Shown: positions 36,529 to 45,149 of the stretch, in pieces
Position numbering within the stretch: the stretch's first letter is position 1
Layout: every line of letters begins with the position of its first letter
Assembly: GCA_018292915.2 (NCBI GenBank)
Contig: JACVVK020000457.1
Coordinates: forward strand, 295,001 to 359,000
DNA from: Batillaria attramentaria
Lineage: Eukaryota; Mollusca; Gastropoda; Batillariidae
Direction of reading: 5' to 3'
DNA length: 64,000 nt
Notes under the pieces: model-generated
Databases searched by the model: none
The model's input: the letters and a program-made list of their open reading frames with translations, nothing else
Told to the model about the DNA's origin: nothing
Made by a program: the position numbers and the translations under genes

Positions 36529-37912
36529 TGTTATGCGTGTGTGTGTTGGGAGGAGGGATGAGTGGGTAGATTGAGTGGTTGTGTGTGTGTGTGGTGGCGG
36601 GGGGGGGGGGGGGGAGCATGTGTGTGTTGGGAGGAGGGATGAGTGGGTAGATTGAGTGGTTGTTTGTGTGTGTGTGTGTGGGGGGGGGGGGGGGGTGTTG
36701 AAAGGAGGGATGAGTGGATAGATTGAGTGGTTGTGTGTGGTGTGTGTGGGGGGGGGGGGGGTATGCGTGTGTGTGTTGGGAGGAGGGATGAGTGGGTAGA
36801 TGTTGTGTGTGTGTGTGTGTGTGTGTGTGCGTGCGTGCGTGTGTGCATGCACATGCTTGTGTGTGCGTGCACATGCTTGTGTGTGCGTGTGTGTATGAAT
36901 CTGTTCATGCATAGCATACTGCAATGGTTTTACATGTCTTTATTTTATGTTTTTCTTTCTTTCAGAGACAGCTGGATCTGCTGATAGAGGAAATTGATTT
37001 TTCACATTCTGGTCACATCAGATACAGGTACTAAATTGGCTAAGGCTACCATTTTCATGTTCACAGATCTTTCTGAGCTGTTTTTGTGGTATCTTTCACC
37101 ATGCAGACACGTGGACAGTGACAATGTCAGTAATGCTGGCACTGAGCGTACTTGATGATGCGGCGACAACACTGAGCGCTCTAGTAGTGTAACAACAGTT
37201 GTAGAATTTGAATGTTTGACCGTTGGCATAAAGTATAAACAACATTGTATCGCATTTAGAGCTGTACTAATCATCAAGATGGAGTATTTCAAGGCACACT
37301 CACAAGTTAAACTGATCCAAAAGATAAGTTGACTTAGCAAAGATGGCATTATTCTGTTTAATAGTTCTGTGTTAGTGCAGTTAAAAATGCTTGGAGGTCT
37401 CATCGGAAGGATGCTGTATATATTTCATTTGTACTGATATACCTTGTTATGGGAAATTTAAGCAGCACACACAGTGGCTAGTACTAGACTCCGAGAGAAT
37501 TTTTTAGAATAGCTCAGTATCATACACATTCCACACTGCACTTGTGCTGTTCTCACAAGGAAATCAATGTAATTATTCACTGATACCTGGATGTATACCT
37601 GTGTATATTTGTAAAAGTCCAAAGACTACTGATGTTTATAAGTTCGCATGTACTGTATCTTTGTCATAGTCTGTTTGATATGTACAAAAATGTCACTAAC
37701 AGAAGAAGAAAAAAAAGAAAGAAAATCCACCGATCTTCATTTGTGTGATCATTGCACACCTAACATCATCTTGTCTGTGCTGCAGGGAAATCCTTTCGGG
37801 CAAATTGTTTGCCGAATACCACAAGAGACGTCCCTCACGAGGATTCAACCTGCAAGATGAACCCATGATCGTCCAAAACCTCACCTCAGAAGAAAGCGAC
37901 ACAGGAGCGTGA
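20376..37912 (+). CDS. LRRC74-like leucine-rich repeat protein with two C-terminal EF-hands, 15 coding exons, complete
   Basis: Exons: 20376-20772 (donor uncertain; 20757 also keeps frame), 21053-21253, 21594-21668, 22741-22850, 23312-23419, 23978-24071, 24690-24820, 25264-25350, 30795-30910, 31152-31230, 32100-32189, 35304-35408, 36134-36292, 36966-37027 and 37786-37912. They total 1941 bases, encoding 646 aa, with phases consistent. Residues 1-240 are basic, Ser-rich and probably disordered. About 262-500 is a ribonuclease-inhibitor-type LRR array ([54 protein letters not shown]). The block FIPISYLRR preceding the LRRs and the [14 protein letters not shown] block after them fit LRRC74A/B. 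EF-hand loops [12 protein letters not shown] (559-570) and [12 protein letters not shown] (595-606) keep acidic position 1 and Glu 12, so calcium binding is likely. No signal peptide or membrane segment was seen, so it is probably cytosolic. Its molecular role is not established. Confidence 0.9.
21262..21372. repeat. (TG)n(AG)n microsatellite at the donor of exon 2
   Basis: The dinucleotide array begins within 10 bases of the LRR-gene exon 2 donor (21254). Confidence 0.95.
22107..22588 (-). mobile_element. SINE family B, full length, minus strand
   Basis: The reverse strand starts GGCCCCCGTAGTGTAGTGGT, a tRNA-Val-like A-box region, and has the B-box GGGTTCGAGTCCC. It then follows the family B body to AACACCACTGGAGCCGGC. 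It lies in intron 3 of the LRR gene, about 150 bp before exon 4. Confidence 0.9.
22965..23063 (+). mobile_element. SINE family C tail
   Basis: GGTGGCGCTGCACTGCGGTG, CTTCCCCCGGGGGAAGCAGC (a hairpin), GAATTTCCCGAAAGGGATAA and TAAAGTG, then poly-A. This is the terminal part of a repeat also seen at 16595-16705 and 33330-33680. Confidence 0.75.
23450..23862. repeat. Large compound (TG)n array, ~410 bp
   Basis: TG runs are separated by higher-order motifs (TGCATGTGTGTTTGTGTGGG) repeated about six times. The array lies in LRR-gene intron 5 immediately after the weak donor at 23420 and produces spurious His/Thr and Cys/Val ORFs. Confidence 0.95.
24420..24655 (+). repeat. Dispersed repeat family E, copy 1
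   Basis: Shares an ordered series of blocks with 32283-32545: GGGACCTATT, ATATTCATCTTTGTTCC, CAGTGGTGCAT, CGCAAAACAACTGCTAAAGA and GGATTCCCATG. Both copies lie in introns of the LRR gene. Confidence 0.65.
26676..26727. repeat. (TG)n microsatellite
   Basis: TG array ending CGCGCG in LRR-gene intron 8. A second TG array is at 27378-27419, just past the SINE. Confidence 0.95.
26840..27335 (+). mobile_element. SINE family B, full length, with A-rich tail
   Basis: The tRNA-Val-like head (GGCCCCCGTAGTGTAGTGGT, B-box GGGTTCGAGTCCC) is followed by the same ~400-bp body as at 22107-22588, and by AAAAAAAAAGAAAAAA. The body includes GATATTTATGACAGGAAGCG and GCATAATAAAAATTG. Three copies in 10 kb with clear sequence identity suggest relatively recent amplification. 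Confidence 0.92.
29255..29545 (+). pseudogene. LINE 3' end fragment
   Basis: The 5' part encodes [17 protein letters not shown] then stop, a typical C-terminus of CR1/L2/Rex-type reverse transcriptase ORFs. It is followed by a 3' UTR ending GGCGCTGTATAAATCTTCTT and TATTATTAA, the usual microsatellite-type LINE terminus. It is a 5'-truncated insertion in LRR-gene intron 8. Confidence 0.7.
30361..30703 (-). pseudogene. LINE ORF2 C-terminal fragment
   Basis: The minus strand reads [20 protein letters not shown], then [20 protein letters not shown] and [20 protein letters not shown]. This is the C-terminal CPCG..QT..H...CP zinc-like motif common in non-LTR retrotransposon polyproteins. The reading frame ends at 30364. 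An (AAC)-rich stretch lies beyond (about 30340-30355), probably the 3' tail. It lies in LRR-gene intron 8, about 90 bp before exon 9. Only the last ~110 codons remain. Confidence 0.8.
31330..31915. repeat. Degenerate ~36-bp minisatellite in LRR-gene intron 10
   Basis: About 16 imperfect copies of a unit containing GTGTCCTGTTTGTGGACCTC plus AGTGCATACCTGAA. The array creates Cys/Pro-rich ORFs on both strands that are not genes. Confidence 0.85.
32283..32545 (+). repeat. Dispersed repeat family E, copy 2
   Basis: Homologous in block order to 24420-24655 (GGAACCTATTACC, GTATTCATCTTCTCTCC, CAGTGGTGTAT, TGCAAAACAACTGTTCAAGA, GGGAATCCCCATGTGTAG). It lies in LRR-gene intron 11. Confidence 0.65.
33330..33680 (+). 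mobile_element. SINE-like family C, longest copy
   Basis: Contains AATTCATATGCAGACTCG, GTATCAAGTGTGCACATAAA, then GGTGGTGCTGTACTATGGAA, poly-C and CCCGGGAGGGAGCAAGCCGA, followed by GATAAAAATGTACAATA. The last third matches the tails at 22965 and 16595; a fragment of the middle (GGTCAAATTCACGTGCAGAC) is at 59085-59110. Confidence 0.65.
34953..35085. repeat. (TG)n microsatellite, two blocks
   Basis: TG arrays separated by CGCACGCATGCATG in LRR-gene intron 11. Confidence 0.95.
35708..35846 (+). mobile_element. SINE family A, 5'-truncated
   Basis: Starts inside the tRNA-like head (CTCGGGTCGTGAGTTCGTAT) and continues through GGCTGGGGTCAAATA, GATATCACCCGTATGTGGTG and the ACCCCCAAACACCC tail. It lies in LRR-gene intron 12. 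Confidence 0.85.
36497..36896. repeat. (TG)n arrays and a four-copy ~80-bp minisatellite
   Basis: The unit GGAGGAGGGATGAGTGGGTA plus GATTGAGTGGTTGTGTG is repeated four times, separated by (TG)n and poly-G runs of 10-17. It lies in LRR-gene intron 13 and ends 70 bp before exon 14. Confidence 0.9.
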
Positions 37913-40680
37913 CTGACTCGGAGCAGGATCGAGCTGTTCTTCTGTAGAACTCTATACGCATGTAGCAGTTACTGTTTGATCACTGTAGTATCTGTGACTG
38001 TTAACTGCGAAAAAAGGCCTAAGTGCCTCAGAAATCCATGGCGCTTAAGCCCTTTTTCAGGATGACAGTTTCTGACACATTCGAGCGCTTGGTCTCTGTT
38101 TGCATAGGAGGCCCACACCGATTTTGTACTTAAGAATGGATACTTGGGGATGGAAACAGTATGAGTGTAAGCAACCCTTTGTTCTGAAGGCTGAAGTTCA
38201 TTGATTGTGGGAGAAAAATTAAGCAGAAAAGAGACAGCTGACTGATGTGCTGATGTCATTTATTAAAATGGCAGTTGTGCATAGTATATCATAGAAATAC
38301 TGGATGAATTTACCTATTAGTTTGTTGGTTTGGTTTTTATTTGGGGGTGGGAGGGGGGGTTGGGGGGGGGGGGGGCTGTATGGAATGTGGCGATGGGAGG
38401 AGGCCTATGGAGACCAGCTTTTTTTTTTTTTTTTTAAACCAGGGATGCTGACTGTACTTTTTCCTATTTTATGCACCGAGAGGTCCCCAGCATGCAGCTT
38501 TAGGGTTGTGTGTGTGTGCCAGTCTTGGCCGTAAGTGTAAAGTGACCATACACTTTCAGCACAGATGTCATGGTCTATGCGTGTGTTTATGGGCTTCTTA
38601 TGCAAATGAGACAGGGGCACTAGAATCAGTGTGTAAATAGTTACAATCAGTATTAACTTTTCATGACGTTCCAATATCACAACCCGGACATTCGTACTAT
38701 GGGCCAGTAACCATAATCAAAGAGTACTTCAGCTGTACCGCTGCAGATACAGACCACATGAGCAGTGCCTCGACTGGTGATACAGCCAACTCTTAGGAGT
38801 GCATGGCAAAAAATCCTTGCTGAAACTTTCATTGAGTTGCAAAAGTTTTAGCCAAATGGGCACTGCTCTATCAGTTGGCCTTTTTGAAATGTTCTGGTCA
38901 GTGACATTTCTATTTTGCTTAAATTTTGACCTGTTCAAAACTGCGCATAACTGTTCATTTGAAGTCTCTGGAACCTCGAAAAAGTGTTGAGGCAAAGATG
39001 TTTCAGGTTGATACCAATAGATGGAGAAACAGCCAAAGAGAAATGGATGTGAGAGGCGCCTATGCCCTTTTTCTATCTGATGGTGTTGATCTGGAAATCT
39101 TGCCTCAAGACTCATTTTTTAGGTCCAAGAAAATTTAAGATGGAAATATCAGATGGAAAAAGGGCATAAGTGCTACTTAGATCCATAGTGCTTAAGCCCT
39201 TTTACCAAATGACTAGATTACATGTGGCTTGTATTTATGTGGTATGATGCTCTTTTGTTTGTGTGTGTGTGTATTTTTTTCCTGTTTTAAGGTACATGTA
39301 TGTACAGACAGGCATGGTCAGATATGCCTAAGCATGCTGTTTGAAATTACAGTTCATTATTACTACTTTAAAAAAAAAATCATTTACATGTATCTTGTGT
39401 ATTGTCATACATATATAGGGGTGCCAGTTGTCCGCTTGTGTTTAGTGGACGACAGTTCATAGAAGAGTAACGCAGCTGGATTTTTGGACTTTGGAATCAA
39501 TCCAGACGTGTTTGGACAAAAATTGAAATATTCAGTTTTAGGGCAGACAATTGTCAATCTGCCCAGCGCCCCCCACCCCCCTCACCCTCCCCTCCCTCCC
39601 CTCTTTTCCTCTTGTAGATTTTTGGACTGCAGAGGAATTTGATCCAGACATATTTGAAAAAAAATAATAATGAAATACAGCTGTATTCATTTTAGAACAT
39701 ACATTTATCGATCGTCCCCCTTCCTCCACACCTCTTCAAATATCATTGAGACAGCTGGCACGCCTGTATGTTTGCTTTGTATGATTCTCACAATAAGCCT
39801 TTGACAGATTTTGTCACCAAATACGTTCCGTTGTAACATATGAGAGATGGTTCATATGATTTCATATGAAATTTGCAAGTGATATTCTTTATTATATACA
39901 TTTTTACATCTTTATTTTGCACATGCGGCATGCACCGTTGTTTAACTAGCACAAACAGTATTACTTTATCAGTCTGTGTTATTTTTCTCGGGAAATCTTC
40001 GTTTACGATGTTGCACATTGCTTCATGTCAGAAATTTTGCTGGCTGATGTATTTTTCTTCACGAATCACAAGGACATAGAATGAGTGTGACTGAACTCCT
40101 CCACCCCATGCTCATCCCCACCCCCTTTTTTTTCTTTCTTTTTTTAATGCTTTTGGGAGTTGGGGGCGGCTAGGGGCATGGGGGGTAGTTGGAGTTTTCC
40201 ATTCGTGATATACAGGCAGTATTGATGATCAGTTCCGTCCATGTTTTTCCGGGGCAGCAAGCTGATGTTTTGTGACTCTCTGTCTGTCTCTGTCTCTCTG
40301 TCTCTGTCTTTTCTTGTACATTGTAATCAGGGAAGTCATATCAAAGTGCAGATCTATCCGGATTTTCCATTTTGTATATGCGTGTGCGTAATGATTTTGT
40401 CAGGATTTTAGGTTGAATTTTTGTTCTAAAAAATCACTGGGTGTTTGTTGTTGCTGCTATTAAGAAACTCCAGATTTGACTACTTTTGTCAAGCCAAAAA
40501 ATTCAGTTATGTCGATCACATTTTGAGCATGAGAATTATTTTTTAAGAAATAATGGACATTCCCAGGAAAGACGCTTGACTGTTTGACCTTTCTGTGCCT
40601 CTATACCGCATGGTTATTCTTTCACTGTTTACAACTGTATGCCAAATAAAATTTGATTCTGATGCCAGCTGAATTTCTTG
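37913..40680 (+). other. Probable long 3' UTR / 3' flank of the LRR gene
   Basis: After the stop at 37910-37912 no further coding sequence was found. The best polyadenylation signal is AATAAA at about 40645-40651 (gccaaataaaatttgattct); an unsupported alternative is at 40876. Palindromic elements at 38005-38056 and 39040-39203 are embedded. Confidence 0.5.
38005..39203. repeat. Related palindromic elements (38005-38056 and 39040-39203)
   Basis: Both hold an AAAAAGG(G)C.TAAGTGC ... GC(T/G)CTTAAGCCCTTTT hairpin around CCAT(A/G)G. At 39055-39090 and 39130-39172 there is a second inverted pair, GCCTATGCCCTTTTTCTATC against GATGGAAAAAGGGCATAAGT. They look like MITE remnants in the LRR-gene 3' region. 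Confidence 0.65.
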
Positions 40681-40732
40681 CATGGTTTACCTTGCAGAAT
40701 GCAGACAATATAGCAGTTTGGGTCACCGCAGG

Positions 40733-40788
<56 letters not shown>
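40733..40788. repeat. (TG)n microsatellite
   Basis: Uninterrupted TG array; a complementary CA array follows at 40922-40955. Confidence 0.95.
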
Positions 40789-40790
<2 letters not shown>

Positions 40791-40919
40791 CAGTATTTTA
40801 AATCGGCTTCCTTTCAACGCTGCAGACAGCATATGCTGAATTCTAGTCAGTATGAGCTTGGGTGTTTCGCCCCGAAATAAACACAAAATGAGTGTGTAGG
40901 TATTCCACGCTTTGGGCCA

Positions 40920-40922
40920 CAA

Positions 40923-40956
<34 letters not shown>

Positions 40957-42305
40957 ACGCACGCACGCAAACAGAGCCTTGCAAATAAAGACGAGGCAGG
41001 TTTCTGACGCAAGTTTTTGGTGACGTCAAAAATCAGACGCGTCATTGTGTAACACGCGAATGAAGACGGCCTCATTGTATCGGAAGGCAAAAATATTTCA
41101 ATTCAGATCGCGCTTCTATATTGCACTTTCAGGTTGGAGGGATTTCACAAGAAAACAGGTGAACTTCGGACGTTTGAACGTTGACATGATCTTGTAAATA
41201 ATAGGTTTCTACGCAGTCCACGCCACAAGAGAAATGAAAATGAAAATGGACGAGGTTATTGATGGCATAGCAATTGTGGCAGTTCTCATTTACCTTACAT
41301 ACCTTTACTGGTACGGCTGGTTCAGCGCGACTTTTACCCACGATCCTGAATGGGTAGAACATTAATTTCACACCCGACAACGGTTACCGGCAGCAGACTG
41401 CGAGCTGTTCTTTGGCAGCAATTCTTAGCTGTTCTTAGGCGGCAACTCCAGTAACGAGGTTCTGCGTTGGACCGAGTCTGCTTGGACCGAGTCTGCTTTT
41501 AGAGGCGTCGGGAGTTGAAGATGGCACTACGGATTCTTGGAGAGACTCCCATGCAATCACTATTACGAGATGAAGTGCCACCGAATGTTCTATCTCGCTG
41601 GAAGAACCTGTGTTGTCCCATGATGATAGAGTTGGTGGCAGTCTTTGGTGATTATCGTAGGTGAGTGTCTACGGTTAAATGCGTCCCCTACAAACACACA
41701 AGCAAACGCAGAAACAGGCAAGCAAGCAAGCAAACAAGCAAGCAAGCAAACAAACAACAAAACAAAACAAGAAGCACCCAAAGAACAAATTCATTAACAA
41801 CTCCAACAAAACAATGCAAACAAACAACGACAAACCCAACAAACAACCGAAAGAAAACAACAACAACACCCCCAAACATACTCACCTTTTGTAAAATTTA
41901 AAAAAAAAAGTTCCATCCGACCCGTAAACCTAAACCTCAGCGTTCTGACTTCTAACCCTAAACCTCATTTAACCTAGATTACTATTCCTAATTCTCTATC
42001 AAATTAAATTTTCTAACTCTAAACCTCTTTCAACCTTCTTTACTAACCCTTAACCTCCGCAAGCAAGATTCCACTATTTACAGTTCAATCAGCTGTTGGA
42101 ATTTCTTCAAATTTTGCAATCATATTATTATTATTATCGACAGAATCCGTGGCAAAGAGAATCTCCGTACAGAGAAGATACACAGGCGTGATCGGCTGGA
42201 AACATGGCCTTTGGTACTGACCAGTTACCGTTAACTGCGCTGGAGGATGCTGCAGTATACAACCTGCGCAACAACTTCTGCAGCCAGTGAGCGGAGCCGT
42301 GGAAG
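40920..42305 (+). pseudogene. Decayed tandem copy of the 5' half of the Shisa-like gene (promoter, exon 1, exon 2)
   Basis: Three blocks match the intact gene downstream in order. The promoter block (41015-41115 against 42788-42895) shares TGACGTCAAAAATC, GCGTCA and GGCCTC. The exon 1 block (41150-41275 against 42960-43100) shares the pattern GC.(A/G)TCCACNCCAC and ATGGA.GA...GGAATTGTGGC. The exon 2 block (42142-42296 against 43780-43935) shares the acceptor, AATCC, ACAG..GAGATAC and the donor CAGCCAGTGAG. Exon 2 here has an in-frame TGA (after KHGLWY) and has lost most of the cysteines, so a normal Shisa ectodomain cannot be made. No transmembrane exon copy follows. Confidence 0.75.
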
Positions 42306-42667
42306 TTCCATGACGTACCATTCGTGTAGGATGATTGGGATTTCCATGGCACTCTGCGTGACATCGGAAGGAAAGCTATCTGTGTTTGGATTTTGCTGAT
42401 GATTTTTAGTGAAAGACTTTACGTTTACAATTTTTTTTTAATCAGTGAAATTTTCGAAAGCGTACCGCATATTGACGATGGCGTATAATAATGGTTCTAT
42501 GTAAGTGAACCAAACTTATGAATCAGTCCGTTGTTCGCTGCAACAAACGAAGTTTTTGCCCTATCTGAAATTTCTTTTGGTTTTGGCTTTTTTGTGTGTT
42601 CAGAAAAATAAAAACAAAATCAGTGCACTTCTTCCACGATTTTGTCCCTGTGATTTTTGGGAATAAC

Positions 42668-42670
<3 letters not shown>

Positions 42671-42753
<83 letters not shown>
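42671..42753. repeat. (AC)n microsatellite, 80+ bp
   Basis: Perfect AC array just upstream of the Shisa-like promoter. The duplicated copy has a CA array in the same relative place (40922-40955). Confidence 0.97.
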
Positions 42754-42756
<3 letters not shown>

Positions 42757-42793
42757 CAGGAGAAATAGCAGAGTTGATGACGTAAAATGTTCC

Positions 42794-42801
42794 TGACGTC
42801 A
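42794..42801 (+). promoter_or_regulatory. CRE-like palindrome in the Shisa-like promoter
   Basis: TGACGTCA lies about 250 bp before the start codon. The same octamer, followed by AAAATC, is kept at 41021-41028 in the decayed duplicate, although the rest of that promoter has diverged. It matches the CREB/ATF consensus; its function is inferred. Confidence 0.5.
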
Positions 42802-43041
42802 AAAATCCCATGCGTCACTGTACGCGTTAGAGGCGCATAAACGCGGCCTCTGTACAGCATCAGAAGGCAAACTAAATTCAGATTGTGCATCTAGCATGCA
42901 CAAGCGGGTTGTTAGAGGAAATTCACTGAACAACAACAACAACAACAAACTTTTGGCAAACATTGGCTGGTTGTTCGAACAATGACTTGATCGTTTTATT
43001 GAGAAATGTCAACGCAATCCACACCACTGAAGAAGGGAAAC

Positions 43042-43183
43042 ATGGAGGCTCTTTGCGAGACAGCAGGAATTGTGGCCATTTTGTCTTCAATGATTATCAC
43101 GGGTGAGTTTCTGAGGGGAGTACACACACACACACACACACGCACACGCACACGCACACACACACATACACACACACGCGCGC

Positions 43184-43244
<61 letters not shown>

Positions 43245-43259
43245 CACAGACTTAGGGCC

Positions 43260-43299
<40 letters not shown>

Positions 43300-44667
43300 T
43301 AGCTTTGAAGATTTGTGCGTATTTGTTTATTTATTTATTTTTTGCTTTTAGCTCTTTTAAATTTTGATAGACTCTTCAGAATCTTGTCTAGTAGTTAGTA
43401 GTAGTAGTAGTAGTAGTAGTAGTAATAGCAGTAGAACAGCAGCTTTGGAAATGTTCAGCCCACAAAATTTGGAAAAAAATAAATGCAAATCTACATTCCG
43501 AAATTTAAATAGCTGAGCTGACCCTTCGCACCACGTGATTGTAATGTGTTTATATCCAGTCACGGTGTGTGAGAGAATGCGAGTGATTCACGTGAGCGTG
43601 CGTGTTGGGTTCAGTTCGCAACGCTTTGAGCCGAAATTGGGTAAAGCGCCTATACAATACTCATGATGATGATGATGATGATGATTAGCAGTGGTAGTAA
43701 TAGTAGCAGTAGAGCAGCAGCTGCAGCAGCAGGTGTAGTGTCATTTTTTAATGCTGATGATTGTCATCCACCTCGTCAGAATCCAAGGCCGAGACATGCA
43801 TCATACAGAAGAGATACGTGATGTATTACCACAGCGTGTTTGGCGTGAAACACGGCTCTGTGTACCGACCTATGGCCATCAACTGTACAGGAGACTGTTG
43901 CACCTACAACTGCTGCGACACCTACTACAGCCAGTGAGTTCAGCCATAGAATTAGCCACACCGTCACGGCTTCTTGTCCGTGGGAGTTGTAACAGCACAA
44001 CATTAATGTCCTGCAGTGTGGAGGAAATACAGAAAATCGTAATCGAACGTAAATACTCTAAGAAACCGTAACTGTACAAAGGACGGATGAAAACATATTA
44101 AAAGTACAATAACACTGAAACAAAATCAGAAATTCTACCGTTAACAACACACTAGAGAGAGACAATGACCATTTGCGTAATATACAAGTCTTACTCCAAT
44201 GCAATGTTTTTGATGAAGTTAGGTTGGTTTAGCATTGCTTTATGCTTTCTTTGACATTTCCATGGACATCAGTCGGCGAAAGTTAAAAGCTGACACTGGT
44301 CTTTGGTATTTGAAAGGCCCAACGTGTGTGGTATTTTTTGTCGTGGACATGAAATGGAATTAGCAGTTATTCCCCATCAAGCTGTGGGATACCGACGAGT
44401 AGTTTGATCCAAGATGCATATCAACCCTGAGATTTAGCGAAAGGTTGACTGCGTCTTGGATCAAAATACGCGTCGGTATACCGCAGCCTGATGGGGTGTA
44501 AATGCTTTATCATCCTTTTTTGGGCCAATTTATGGTATATATTAAATGTTCTTTTCAACTAGACTAGATTAAACGAATATTTTTTAGATAAACGCCTAAA
44601 CGCTCTCTCCTACAACCATTCATGCACTGCATCACATTAATAAAAGGAAGAAAGTAAATCACGCACG

Positions 44668-44726
<59 letters not shown>

Positions 44727-44732
44727 CACCAC

Positions 44733-44794
<62 letters not shown>

Positions 44795-45108
44795 CACTCT
44801 GACACGCAGCGTCTCGCACCCTTACAACTGTTTCGTGCTATATTTGTGGGAGTTCCCCCAGGACGAAGATCATCGTCAGCTCCTTACTGGTCCTGCTGCT
44901 GGTGGTTGTGGCTGGGGTGGTAGCGGCCGTGTGCTCCAGACGACAGAGAGAACGGAGAAGGCGCCAGGCCGCTCAGATTTACTATGCCAACAACCGCACC
45001 CCCGCGGCCATCGAGATCTCAGAAGGTATACAACACTCACGAGGGTTAAACAAAATGGACGTGCAGTTGTGTGTGTGTGTTGTGTGTGTGTGTGTGGTGT
45101 GTGTGTGT

Positions 45109-45149
<41 letters not shown>

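Noticed and set aside
41521..41661. Short plus-strand ORF MALRILGETPMQ ending at a GTGAGT donor
   Set aside because: 46 codons with no similarity recognised; no counterpart in the intact Shisa-like gene, so left uncalled inside the decayed duplicate.
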